A DNA stretch of 7,690 bases from Thermoplasmata archaeon (GCA_021835185.1 JAKBQO010000065.1:1-7690); one strand, 5' to 3'; shown: positions 1 through 5,930, numbered from the stretch's first letter. Program-made: numbers and translations. The notes: a model not told the origin generated them from the letters alone.

Positions 1-376
1 TCCCTATTTCAAGGGCATTGGAAAATGCATTTATCCGCTCTTTCAAAACGGAATCATCGATTTTAAACACAGATGCAATAAAGTTGAAATATTCTATTGG
101 GGTGAGTGATTCGTATAATGCAGGCGTTTCCGGTATATACCCTGTTATGGATTTTATATTGTCTGAGTTGCCGGTAAGATTCATGCCATCAATCACAACT
201 TCCCCTGAAGAAGGTGGCAATATCCCTGCAAGTATTTTCAATAATGTTGTTTTGCCGGAGCCATTGGGTCCAAGAATGCCATATATCTGACCGCCGGCAA
301 TAGATAAATTGATACCATTAAGTGCTGTGGTGGTTCCATAACGTTTGTACAGATTCGTTACTTCTATTGTGTTCAA
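1..376 (-). CDS. ABC transporter ATP-binding protein, N-terminal part (runs off left edge)
   Basis: This is the nucleotide-binding subunit of an ABC transporter, which hydrolyses ATP on the cytoplasmic face to drive a membrane partner. About 125 residues are visible. The protein opens with a typical beta-strand (IEVTNLYKRYG), then Walker A GPNGSGKTT near residues 38-46, followed by the Q-loop region with YIPETPALYESLTP. The Q-loop position carries Glu, as is common in CcmA-like ATPases of ABC-2 type exporters. The signature motif, Walker B and H-loop lie outside the window, so the substrate cannot be told. The start is a TTG at 376. No ATG exists before the Walker A region in this frame, an in-frame TGA lies 15 bp upstream, and a TATA box sits about 24 bp before it, which fits a leaderless message. 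The permease may lie beyond the left edge. Family is certain; transported substrate is unknown. Confidence 0.9.
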   Translation of the reverse strand, partial: MNTIEVTNLYKRYGTTTALNGINLSIAGGQIYGILGPNGSGKTTLLKILAGILPPSSGEVVIDGMNLTGNSDNIKSITGYIPETPALYESLTPIEYFNFIASVFKIDDSVLKERINAFSNALEIG

Positions 377-396
377 CGATTTTAATAGTCATATCT

Positions 397-404
397 ATTA
401 TAAA
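397..404 (-). promoter_or_regulatory. TATA box of the ABC ATPase gene
   Basis: On the minus strand the sequence reads TTTATAAT, centred about 24 bp before the TTG start at 376. That is the spacing expected for an archaeal TATA box feeding a leaderless transcript. It supports both the unusual TTG start and transcription independent of the upstream ferritin/VIT gene. Confidence 0.6.
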
Positions 405-411
405 TATTTTT

Positions 412-437
412 GTTGCAATGCATATATTATTTGCAAC
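412..437. repeat. Perfect inverted repeat GTTGCAA-N12-TTGCAAC, candidate operator
   Basis: Two perfect 7-bp arms, GTTGCAA at 412-418 and TTGCAAC at 431-437, flank a 12-bp AT-rich spacer. The repeat lies in the 83-bp gap between the ferritin/VIT stop and the ABC ATPase start, 7 bp upstream of the ATPase TATA box. A dyad here would suit an activator, or a repressor contacting the TFB-recognition region. A terminator for the upstream gene is less likely, because on the transcribed strand the second arm is followed by A residues rather than a U-run. No regulator can be assigned. Confidence 0.5.
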
Positions 438-459
438 AGGCCCCTGCCAGTATCCATTA

Positions 460-1449
460 TCACAGCAGTGAAATGTGGAATATTATATGGAATATTTCTC
501 CAGCGGCAAAGGTTGCTGCAGCAGCACCGAGAGCTAACAATGAGGCCCTGAGCCCGGATTTAAGAATAGGTGTGTTGAGTGAAAGTGCCACAATAGAATT
601 GGAAATCATCTGTGCTATGAAAACAAGTATTACTGAAAGTGCTACCGCCATGTACTTTTGAAAAAAAACAAAAGGCAATATAGGAATCACAGCGCCTGTT
701 ATATAGGAAACTGCGGTATTAAGGGCAGAAATTGTGGCTTCTGAAGAGTATTGATTGATCATGTTTTCCACACCCTTGCTTCTGGAAAATATGTGTTTCC
801 TGTTAAGCATGGCAATTTTATATTCTGATTCAGATTTCTGTGCAAGATATGCCCCCAGAGTCATGCTGAATGTTCCACTTATACCCACAACTACCCCGCT
901 CAATGCAATGTCTATATGGCTTGTGATTATTGCGGACAAACCGACCAGGGTTGCAAGGACCTCAACAAGGCCATCACTCATGCCATATAAAAAATCCCTG
1001 CTTTTTTGAATGTTTTTAACGCTTTTTGATATTTTGTTTGCAAATATCTCCTCATGCTGCATTTCAGAGGATATAAGGTCATTTACCTTTTTTTTATAAT
1101 CATCATCCTGCTTATAACTTTCAAGATAGGTTTTATATTTCCTGATAGACTGGTATTCACCATGTTCAAGGAGATTAATTATGAGATTTTTTCCCACTAT
1201 AGCCCGGATAATTTTCATAAAAAAATATTTGGTTTTTCTGTATGTTATTTTATTTATGTCTACATTTGATGATTTCAATGACTGTCCCCAGAAATTTGCA
1301 TGTTCATTTTCTATAGTAGCCAGTTGCTTAAAGTTCTCCTTAAGTTCCGGATCTTCTGTATTTCTATACATATAAGTATAGAAAATCATGTCCGTAAGTT
1401 CATCGCGGAGAAATTTTATTTGATACCGGGAATTTGAAGTACCAACCAT
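460..1449 (-). CDS. Ferritin-like / VIT1-CCC1 fusion membrane protein (iron/manganese transporter)
   Basis: 329-residue membrane protein with two modules. Residues about 8-145 form a rubrerythrin/ferritin-like four-helix domain with the full diiron ligand pattern: E17, E47-x-x-H50, E98 and E129-x-x-H132. Residues about 150-329 form a VIT1/CCC1 domain opening with the family signature RDFLYGMSDGL (151-161), followed by about five hydrophobic segments (roughly 163-178, 180-204, 240-264, 268-293 and 299-325). D159 and M196 match the pore Asp and Met of plant VIT1, but the usual Glu of the GEY motif is Ala (GAY, 199-201). Related fusions (MbfA-type) bind or oxidise Fe(II) and move iron or manganese across the membrane. 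Direction and metal here are inferred. The ATG at 1449 has a TATA box about 23 bp upstream, indicating a leaderless message. In an acidophile it would be a natural iron-detoxification protein. Confidence 0.88.
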   Translation of the reverse strand: MVGTSNSRYQIKFLRDELTDMIFYTYMYRNTEDPELKENFKQLATIENEHANFWGQSLKSSNVDINKITYRKTKYFFMKIIRAIVGKNLIINLLEHGEYQSIRKYKTYLESYKQDDDYKKKVNDLISSEMQHEEIFANKISKSVKNIQKSRDFLYGMSDGLVEVLATLVGLSAIITSHIDIALSGVVVGISGTFSMTLGAYLAQKSESEYKIAMLNRKHIFSRSKGVENMINQYSSEATISALNTAVSYITGAVIPILPFVFFQKYMAVALSVILVFIAQMISNSIVALSLNTPILKSGLRASLLALGAAAATFAAGEIFHIIFHISLL

Positions 1450-1466
1450 ATATCTTTATAGATCAA

Positions 1467-1476
1467 TTATATAAAA
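1467..1476 (-). promoter_or_regulatory. TATA box of the ferritin/VIT gene
   Basis: The minus strand reads TTTTATATAA, centred about 22-23 bp before the ATG at 1449. This fits a leaderless transcript. Confidence 0.65.
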
Positions 1477-1515
1477 CTTCTTTTGATAATTTTGGTTAAC
1501 CTATGAAATTTTTGG

Positions 1516-1530
1516 GATTAAATTTTAATC
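1516..1530. repeat. 15-bp palindrome GATTAAA-T-TTTAATC in the divergent promoter region
   Basis: Perfect 7-bp arms lie around one central base, in the 203-bp gap between the divergent ferritin/VIT and aminotransferase genes. It is about 45 bp upstream of the first TATA box and about 100 bp upstream of the second. A second small palindrome, GGTTAACC, lies at 1494-1501. The region is very AT-rich, so chance is a real alternative. The rest of the gap holds only the two TATA boxes and no supported small gene. Confidence 0.3.
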
Positions 1531-1623
1531 TTCTACATATAAATTATGACAGCCTAAATCGAAGGAGTTTTATATTTTTTTATTCTGTTAAATAGAAATA
1601 GCACAAAATGTACACATGATAAA

Positions 1624-1631
1624 GTATATAA
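1624..1631 (+). promoter_or_regulatory. TATA box of the aminotransferase gene
   Basis: GTATATAA is centred 25-26 bp before the ATG at 1653, with no Shine-Dalgarno between them. The transcript is therefore probably leaderless. Confidence 0.65.
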
Positions 1632-1652
1632 CTGTCTAAATATTATAATTTT

Positions 1653-3005
1653 ATGGAAAAGGATGTATTGTTAAATGGTGTTAGAATAACAACTGAACTA
1701 CCGGGGCCCAATGCAAAAAAAATTATGGCAGAGGATGAAAAATATCTGACAACGTCCACAAAGTCATTGCCTGTAGTTGCATACAGGGGTCAGGGGTGTT
1801 ATATTGAAGATGTTGATGATAATGTTTTTCTTGACTTTTCCAGCGGAATAAGTACAACAAATATAGGCTATGGCAACGAATATGTTATTTCAAAAGTCCA
1901 GGAACAGCTGCATAAATTGTGGCACTTTGCAGGAACAGATTTTTACTATGAAGAACAGGTAGAAGCAGCAAAGGCACTGATAGGAGTATCCCCTGGCAGC
2001 CATGACAAAAAGGTTTTTTATGCAAACAGCGGTGCCGAGAGCAATGAAGCATCACTGAAACTGGCAAGGAGCTATACAAAAAGGCCACAGTTTATCGGAT
2101 TCATAGGCGGATTCCATGGAAGAACAATGGGGGCACTGTCATTTACGGCATCACAACCCGTGCACCATGAGGGTTTCTTCCCTGAAATGGGTGGTGTTAC
2201 ACATATACCATTTCCAGACCCATATAGAAATCCATTCAACATAGATGGCTATGAAGAGCCTGAAGACCTGACAAATGCAGCCATCGATTATCTGGAAGAT
2301 TATGTGTTTGGAAAGTTTTTACCATCCAATTCTGTTGCAGCTATACTTGTAGAGCCAATACAGGGTGAAGGCGGATATATTGTGCCACCCATGGATTTCC
2401 ACAAAAAACTCATGGAGCTAGCCCATGAAAATGAAATACTGTACATAATGGATGAGGTGCAGACTGGATTCGGCAGAACCGGGCGTTTCTTTGCTTCTGA
2501 ACACTTTGGTGTTGACCCTGACATTATGTCTGTGGCCAAATCTATAGCCTCAGGAATACCTATGGGTGCATCTGTTGTAAAGAGCAAATATGATTTTGAG
2601 AAATCAGGGTTGCATTCCAACACATTTGGCGGAAACCTTCTTGCCTCTGTTTCGAGCCGTGCGACCATAGAAGAAATAAAAAATAAAAATATGGTTGAAA
2701 ACGCGAGAAAGGTTGGAGATTACCTTAATAAGAGGCTGCATGAATTGCAGGAAAAATATGATAGCATAGGGGACGTCCGGGGGCTTGGATTAATGCAGGC
2801 AATAGACTTTGTGAAAAATAGAAAGACAAAAGCCCATTTCCGTGGGCTCAGGGATAAAACTATAGAGAATGCCTATAAAAACGGGCTCATATTGCTGGGT
2901 GCTGGTGAGAGCGCCATAAGATTTATACCTCCCTTGATCGTGAATGAGAAACAGATTGACGAGGCTATAGATATACTTGATAACTCAATAAAAAAAGCCT
3001 TATGA
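1653..3005 (+). CDS. Class III PLP-dependent aminotransferase (4-aminobutyrate/ornithine aminotransferase-like)
   Basis: Complete 450-residue cytoplasmic enzyme of the class III (fold type I, omega) aminotransferase family, which moves an amino group between an omega-amino or amino acid and a 2-oxo acid through PLP. Landmarks: N-terminal PGP segment (17-19); SGAES (126-130), which binds the cofactor phosphate; FHGRTMGALS (154-163), with the ring-stacking aromatic region; EPIQGEGG (234-241); D267-E268 of the DEVQTGFGRTG motif, Asp pairing with the PLP nitrogen; and K296 in VAKSIASG, the Schiff-base lysine. NTFGGN (323-328) and DVRGLGLM (374-381) complete the set, so it should be active. Candidate roles are GABA, ornithine, N-acetylornithine or lysine transamination, and some archaeal relatives are amino-acid racemases. 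Sequence alone does not settle the substrate. It is a single-gene unit whose stop overlaps the convergent hjc stop by 6 bp. Confidence 0.93.
   Translation: MEKDVLLNGVRITTELPGPNAKKIMAEDEKYLTTSTKSLPVVAYRGQGCYIEDVDDNVFLDFSSGISTTNIGYGNEYVISKVQEQLHKLWHFAGTDFYYEEQVEAAKALIGVSPGSHDKKVFYANSGAESNEASLKLARSYTKRPQFIGFIGGFHGRTMGALSFTASQPVHHEGFFPEMGGVTHIPFPDPYRNPFNIDGYEEPEDLTNAAIDYLEDYVFGKFLPSNSVAAILVEPIQGEGGYIVPPMDFHKKLMELAHENEILYIMDEVQTGFGRTGRFFASEHFGVDPDIMSVAKSIASGIPMGASVVKSKYDFEKSGLHSNTFGGNLLASVSSRATIEEIKNKNMVENARKVGDYLNKRLHELQEKYDSIGDVRGLGLMQAIDFVKNRKTKAHFRGLRDKTIENAYKNGLILLGAGESAIRFIPPLIVNEKQIDEAIDILDNSIKKAL
2990..2996 (-). terminator. T7 tract just after the hjc stop
   Basis: A run of seven A residues on the plus strand gives TTTTTTT on the minus strand, 3 bp past the hjc stop codon. 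Archaeal termination commonly uses such T-runs. This one lies inside the end of the convergent aminotransferase coding sequence. Confidence 0.45.
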
Positions 3006-3515
3006 ATTTAAATAATTGACAAGGGTGGTGAGCGGCAATCCGCCCTCCCATCTCAGTATATAATTTCCTGTTCTAGTTATTTCCTGCTTTGGGAGAAGTT
3101 CATAAAGTCCGCGCATTTTTCCCCTGTACTGGTAATCGCTCTCTATTGAAAAAAATCTCCAGAAATCCCCTTTATAATTTTTTAACCTGTAGGCATATGT
3201 TATGAAAAGCCCGGATAGAATACACCTGTTATGGAGTTTTAAGGCCTGGTCCTGCTTTGTCCCGGAGGCTTCACTGAATGTTAATTGTGATCTGGAAGAC
3301 GATTTTACTTCAATTACGAGAGAATAATCATCGCGCAGTGCCACAAGATCTGCACCAAATGAACCTGCTGCCCGGGCAACGTAAAATGGCTTATCCATCA
3401 TTGTATATACCACATCCTTTGAAACGGGGTCAAGATTTTTCGTTATCCTATCCAGTGTGTTTTTCGTACCTATGAGTATATTCATTAACTCCCTTTCGTA
3501 GATGCTGCCATTCAC
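3000..3515 (-). CDS. hjc: Holliday junction resolvase Hjc-like endonuclease
   Basis: 171-residue cytoplasmic nuclease of the archaeal Hjc family, which cuts four-way DNA junctions during recombination and fork repair. The active-site set is readable: E7 in YERE (6-9), D56 in RAAGSFGADLVAL (48-60), and E69-x-K71 in LVIEVKSSS (66-74). WRFF (118-121) matches the family's WRF segment near the dimer core. Known Hjc proteins are about 120-145 residues. This one carries roughly 25 additional residues (about 18-43) between the first helix and the RAAGS strand, plus a C-terminal tail. The start is a GTG at 3515. An in-frame stop lies directly upstream and the next Met falls after the catalytic Glu, so no other start works. 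It begins 9 bp after the thioesterase stop and is probably co-transcribed with it. No strong Shine-Dalgarno is visible. Confidence 0.8.
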   Translation of the reverse strand: MNGSIYERELMNILIGTKNTLDRITKNLDPVSKDVVYTMMDKPFYVARAAGSFGADLVALRDDYSLVIEVKSSSRSQLTFSEASGTKQDQALKLHNRCILSGLFITYAYRLKNYKGDFWRFFSIESDYQYRGKMRGLYELLPKQEITRTGNYILRWEGGLPLTTLVNYLNS

Positions 3516-3524
3516 TTATACCAC

Positions 3525-4007
3525 TTATTTCAAATCTGCTTTAACAGATTTTAAGGCTTGAAGCCGGAGTTCTAATCTCTTTTCGCCATCCACGAATCTT
3601 TTACGTTCAATATCATTCTCCGGTATTATCTCAGGTATCTCTGTTGCATGGCCATTTTCGTCCAGTGCAACATATGTAAAAAACGCCCTTGTTGTAACAT
3701 TGCTCTTGCTGGTAGTGACATTTTCAGAAGATACATCTATCTCAATTTCCATTGTTGATTTTGTTGTATAGGTAACAAATGAATGCAGATGCACTATATA
3801 TCCAAGTTTTATTGGTGAAAGAAAGAACAGGTTATCTATGCTGCCCGTGACCACTTTCTTCCGGCTATGCTTAAAAGCCGTTATGCTCCCTATGTTATCC
3901 ATCCATTCAACAAGCCTCCCGCCATACAGGTCACCGAACATATTGGTGTCTCCGGGAAGTACAATGATTTCGGATGTTACATCCGATTCGCTAACTCTTT
4001 TTCCCAT
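3525..4007 (-). CDS. Acyl-CoA thioesterase, hotdog fold (YciA/BACH-like)
   Basis: 160-residue hotdog-fold thioester hydrolase that releases free fatty acid and CoA from acyl-CoA. It matches the YciA/cytosolic acyl-CoA hydrolase family. VLPGDTNMFGDLYGGRLVEWMD (16-37, last residue D37) carries the family active site: N22 and D37 are the expected catalytic pair and GG (29-30) begins the central helix. The tail has the charged EKRLELR-type helix common in the family. The frame is open to 4091, but ATG 4007 is preferred. Its N-terminus (MGKRVSES) matches relatives, an AT-rich element lies about 22 bp upstream, and a longer protein would run into the divergent gene starting at 4070. An alternative ATG is at 4043. 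It is first gene of a likely operon with hjc. In an archaeon with ether lipids the substrate is uncertain, perhaps CoA thioesters from fatty-acid degradation. Confidence 0.85.
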   Translation of the reverse strand: MGKRVSESDVTSEIIVLPGDTNMFGDLYGGRLVEWMDNIGSITAFKHSRKKVVTGSIDNLFFLSPIKLGYIVHLHSFVTYTTKSTMEIEIDVSSENVTTSKSNVTTRAFFTYVALDENGHATEIPEIIPENDIERKRFVDGEKRLELRLQALKSVKADLK

Positions 4008-4021
4008 ATAGGTTGATTGTA

Positions 4022-4035
4022 AATAATTTAATAAT
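4022..4035 (-). promoter_or_regulatory. Probable weak AT-rich promoter element of the thioesterase-hjc pair
   Basis: The minus strand reads ATTATTAAATTATT, centred about 22 bp before ATG 4007. The box is a poor TATA match but is the only AT-rich element at the right spacing for that start. Confidence 0.35.
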
Positions 4036-4038
4036 CTT

Positions 4039-4048
4039 ATCATATATC
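4039..4048 (+). promoter_or_regulatory. TATA-like box of the carbamate-kinase-like gene
   Basis: ATCATATATC is centred 26 bp upstream of ATG 4070, which supports that codon over the adjoining TTG at 4067. No Shine-Dalgarno is present. Confidence 0.5.
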
Positions 4049-4069
4049 CATAATTATTGATGGGATTTG

Positions 4070-4831
4070 ATGAAAAGAATTGTAATGGCAATTGGCAACA
4101 ATTATCCGGACTATAACGAGAAATGCGGAAGCCCTGGATTAATTGATGATATATTCGCTAAATCAGGTAAACTGATATCAGAAAATGAAATTGTAATGAC
4201 ATGCGGAGATAGTTATCCTGAAAATGCAGATACTTTTTATCCGGTGAATATCATCAATGCCTATGATCGTGTTAAATACAAATATGGATATTCAAAGGAG
4301 ATTATTGCAGTTTTTACCAGGGTGGAAATCAGGAAAATTTCTAATCCTTCAGTACAAACAGGAGATAATTATACAGAAAGTGGAATTCCTGAGAATGGGA
4401 AAACGGAAGAATTCCTTGAGCCGATAGATATACCAGAAAAATCGGCAATTATGACGCTTATGTCCGATGGGTATTTACCCATAATTATTGGTGCAGGTTT
4501 TCCTGTGGTGAGAGAGTTGCAGTATTATAATAATTGCCATGGAATGGTTAATAATTATTCTTCCTCGTCACTTCTCGGAACGCTTATTGAGGCGGATGAG
4601 TTAATAATTATATCCGGGCATAGGGATGAATTTAAAGGCATCGTAAATAGCCAGGAATTATTGAATAATATAACATTTGATGCCCTGATGGATATCTATA
4701 AAAGAGGGAAATTTAAGGATAACATCGCTGGCAAAAAGGTAAAGGCCATGCTGGATTTCATCTCCAAGGGCGGGAAAAAAGCAATATTAATGTCAACTGA
4801 TATGGATAATGTAATTACACTTATTCCATGA
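4070..4831 (+). CDS. Divergent carbamate-kinase-like amino acid kinase fold protein, probably a pseudoenzyme
   Basis: 253-residue protein aligning by eye with carbamate kinase (carbamoyl phosphate + ADP to ATP + carbamate). Matching landmarks occur in order: an N-terminal strand, KRIVMAIGNN (2-11), where the family has a GGNA motif; FTRVEI with NPSVQTGDNYTE, where the family has TxVxV and NPTKPIG-FY; DGYLPIIIGAGFPVV, where it has GxIVIAxGGGGIPV; and a C-terminal GKF...GKKVKAML (213-228), where it has GxF-GSMxPKVEAA. K223 probably equals the active-site lysine. However, the GGN, GNGPQVG, GGGG, DKD and LTDVD-type motifs that hold substrate and nucleotide are replaced, here by CGDSYPE, IGAGFP, NNYSSSS and ISGHRDE. 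At 253 residues it is also shorter than the usual 300-315. The fold assignment is fairly secure; catalysis is doubtful, and a sensor or changed substrate is possible. It is a single gene with its own promoter. Confidence 0.65.
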   Translation: MKRIVMAIGNNYPDYNEKCGSPGLIDDIFAKSGKLISENEIVMTCGDSYPENADTFYPVNIINAYDRVKYKYGYSKEIIAVFTRVEIRKISNPSVQTGDNYTESGIPENGKTEEFLEPIDIPEKSAIMTLMSDGYLPIIIGAGFPVVRELQYYNNCHGMVNNYSSSSLLGTLIEADELIIISGHRDEFKGIVNSQELLNNITFDALMDIYKRGKFKDNIAGKKVKAMLDFISKGGKKAILMSTDMDNVITLIP

Positions 4832-4876
4832 TTCCGGTTGTAGTTATTTCAAAGTTTATTGCAGGAAATTGCAGTA

Positions 4877-5485
4877 TTACTCTTCAAGCCTTTGAACTTC
4901 AGATACATCAGGGTAAACAAAACATTTTCTGCATCGCGGTTCATAACTCTCCATGCCGCCTATTTTTATCTGCTCGCCGAATATTTCTTTGCCATTCAAA
5001 ATTCTCTGAGAAAATGTCGCATCTTCACCGCATTTTGCACATACTGCGGTCAATGAATAAACCTGGTCCGCCCTTGATATAATATCCATAGAAGTTTTAA
5101 AAGGGTTTCCAAGATGGTTTTTGTTCAGGGCAGCTGCATAAACAATTTTATTTTCACTGGCAATTTTATCTGCTATCTCAGGCAATATGGACCCGTGATT
5201 CCAGAACTGGGCTTCGTCTATGCCTATCACATCCACATTTTTAGACAGGTTGTACATTTTCTCCACGCCCTCGTTATCTGTATTTAACACTATTGCTGGA
5301 AGCCTCATGCCCTTATGGGTGGTCACAAATGTCGTATCATATCTTTTGTCCATTTCTGGCTTAAATAATAAAGTATTTCGCCCTGCCAGAATTTCCCGTT
5401 CTAACAGTTCAATTAATCTTGAAGTTTTGCCTGAAAACATAGGACCGGTGATAACTGTTAGTTTTCCTATAATGATATTTTTCAT
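4877..5485 (-). CDS. tdk: Thymidine kinase (TK1-like, type II)
   Basis: 202-residue cytoplasmic kinase of the salvage pathway that phosphorylates thymidine to dTMP with ATP. Landmarks: Walker A GPMFSGKTS (14-22); the KPEMDKRYD segment (42-50); Walker B and catalytic Glu in VIGIDEAQF (86-94, E91); the lasso region LTAVCAKCG (145-153); and YEPRCRKC (181-188). C149, C152, C185 and C188 form the structural zinc site. It has the usual length and appears complete. In the loop after the strand at 115-119 it reads LNKNHLGNPF, resembling thermophilic bacterial TKs but with Asn where Asp is common. The frame is open to 5527, but ATG 5485 is chosen because MKNIIIGKLTVITGP is a typical family start and a TATA box lies about 25 bp upstream. 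It converges with the carbamate-kinase-like gene across a 45-bp gap and diverges from the RAM-domain gene. Confidence 0.95.
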   Translation of the reverse strand: MKNIIIGKLTVITGPMFSGKTSRLIELLEREILAGRNTLLFKPEMDKRYDTTFVTTHKGMRLPAIVLNTDNEGVEKMYNLSKNVDVIGIDEAQFWNHGSILPEIADKIASENKIVYAAALNKNHLGNPFKTSMDIISRADQVYSLTAVCAKCGEDATFSQRILNGKEIFGEQIKIGGMESYEPRCRKCFVYPDVSEVQRLEE

Positions 5486-5505
5486 TATTGTTAGTATTAT
5501 TAACT

Positions 5506-5513
5506 CATATAAG
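5506..5513 (-). promoter_or_regulatory. TATA box of tdk
   Basis: The minus strand reads CTTATATG, centred about 25 bp before ATG 5485. A dyad-like GTTA...TAAC element (5490-5504) lies between the box and the expected transcription start. Confidence 0.55.
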
Positions 5514-5531
5514 TTTTTAACCAGCATGGCA

Positions 5532-5541
5532 CTTTATAATA
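5532..5541 (+). promoter_or_regulatory. TATA box of the RAM-domain/UPF0147 operon
   Basis: CTTTATAATA would place the transcription start near 5562, about 26 nt before ATG 5588. This unit would then carry a short leader, unlike most others here. A weaker alternative is the AAATATTA just before the gene, which would serve an internal ATG. Confidence 0.45.
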
Positions 5542-5552
5542 ATGACTGTCAT
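5542..5552. repeat. 11-bp palindrome ATGAC-T-GTCAT, candidate operator
   Basis: Perfect 5-bp arms around one base lie immediately downstream of the TATA box at 5532-5541 and before the expected transcription start. That is a classic position for an archaeal repressor site blocking polymerase recruitment. It has mixed base composition, unlike the surrounding AT-rich DNA, so chance is less likely than for the pure AT palindromes in this window. The regulator is unknown. Confidence 0.45.
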
Positions 5553-5587
5553 GCATACAATTAAGTTATGATGTATTAGAAAATATT

Positions 5588-5926
5588 ATGAATATAGAGA
5601 TGATTATGAATAACCTGGGTGAATTAATGGAAGCAGAAATTACAAATTTTAGGGAATATTATGATAATAAAATTATCACAGCGTTGATCGGAATAGAAGC
5701 CGAGATTAACAACGTTGATGCAATTGGAAGGATAATAGGAGAACATAAAAATGTCGAAGAGGTCTTTGTTGTTACCGGAGAATATGATCTTATAATAAAG
5801 GTCAGATTTCCCGATTACATAGCCCTTGAAAAGTTTATAGTTAATAACCTTAATTCGATACAGGGTATAAGAAAATCCAAAACAATGATGGTATTATCCA
5901 TCATTAAGGATATGTATATGAGGTGA
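5588..5926 (+). CDS. Lrp/AsnC ligand-binding (RAM) domain protein without HTH
   Basis: 112-residue cytoplasmic protein. Residues about 28-108 form a RAM domain (beta-alpha-beta-beta-alpha-beta) as in the C-terminal half of Lrp/AsnC regulators. TALIGIEAEI (31-40) is the first strand, VEEVFVVTGEYDLIIKVR (56-73) carries the characteristic VTGEYD motif, and IQGIRKSKTMMVLSI (91-105) is the last strand. RAM domains form dimers to octamers and bind amino acids at subunit interfaces. The usual N-terminal HTH is absent; only a short helical leader (1-27) rich in Met and Glu precedes the domain, and the 60 bp upstream leave no room for a lost HTH. It may therefore sense amino acids, partner full Lrp proteins or regulate an enzyme. 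ATG 5588 gives the longest form; Met5 or Met7 are possible alternatives. It is first gene of an operon with UPF0147. Confidence 0.8.
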   Translation: MNIEMIMNNLGELMEAEITNFREYYDNKIITALIGIEAEINNVDAIGRIIGEHKNVEEVFVVTGEYDLIIKVRFPDYIALEKFIVNNLNSIQGIRKSKTMMVLSIIKDMYMR

Positions 5927-5927
5927 T
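5920..5927 (+). promoter_or_regulatory. Strong Shine-Dalgarno for the UPF0147 gene
   Basis: GAGGTGAT is an 8-base match to the archaeal anti-Shine-Dalgarno, placed 3 nt before ATG 5931 and overlapping the stop codon of the RAM-domain gene. It shows that the second gene is translated from an internal site on a shared mRNA. It is the clearest Shine-Dalgarno in the window. Confidence 0.8.
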
Positions 5928-5930
5928 AGA

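Noticed and set aside
18..661. Plus-strand open frames of 68-90 codons at 18-290, 345-551 and 410-661
   Set aside because: They lie antisense to the ABC ATPase and ferritin/VIT genes, whose motifs are unmistakable, and their translations show no family resemblance.
1885..2668. Minus-strand open frames of 67 and 122 codons within the aminotransferase
   Set aside because: The plus strand encodes a complete aminotransferase with every active-site motif; the antisense frames are compositional shadows.
4008..4091. N-terminal extension of the thioesterase by 28 residues
   Set aside because: The additional residues do not match the family, start inside the divergent gene, and lack a suitable TATA box; ATG 4007 fits both homology and promoter spacing.
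4858..4874. Direct repeat ATTGCAG twice with a 10-bp period
   Set aside because: Only two 7-bp copies in a 45-bp convergent gap; no array or mobile element context, so chance is sufficient.
4877..5485. Loss of function of thymidine kinase because the usual loop Asp is Asn (LNKNHLGN)
   Set aside because: This loop varies among thermophilic type II kinases, and the Walker motifs, E91 and four zinc cysteines are all intact.
4828..5564. Plus-strand frames of 65-114 codons overlapping tdk
   Set aside because: They are antisense to thymidine kinase, which has all its motifs, and have no promoter or family match.
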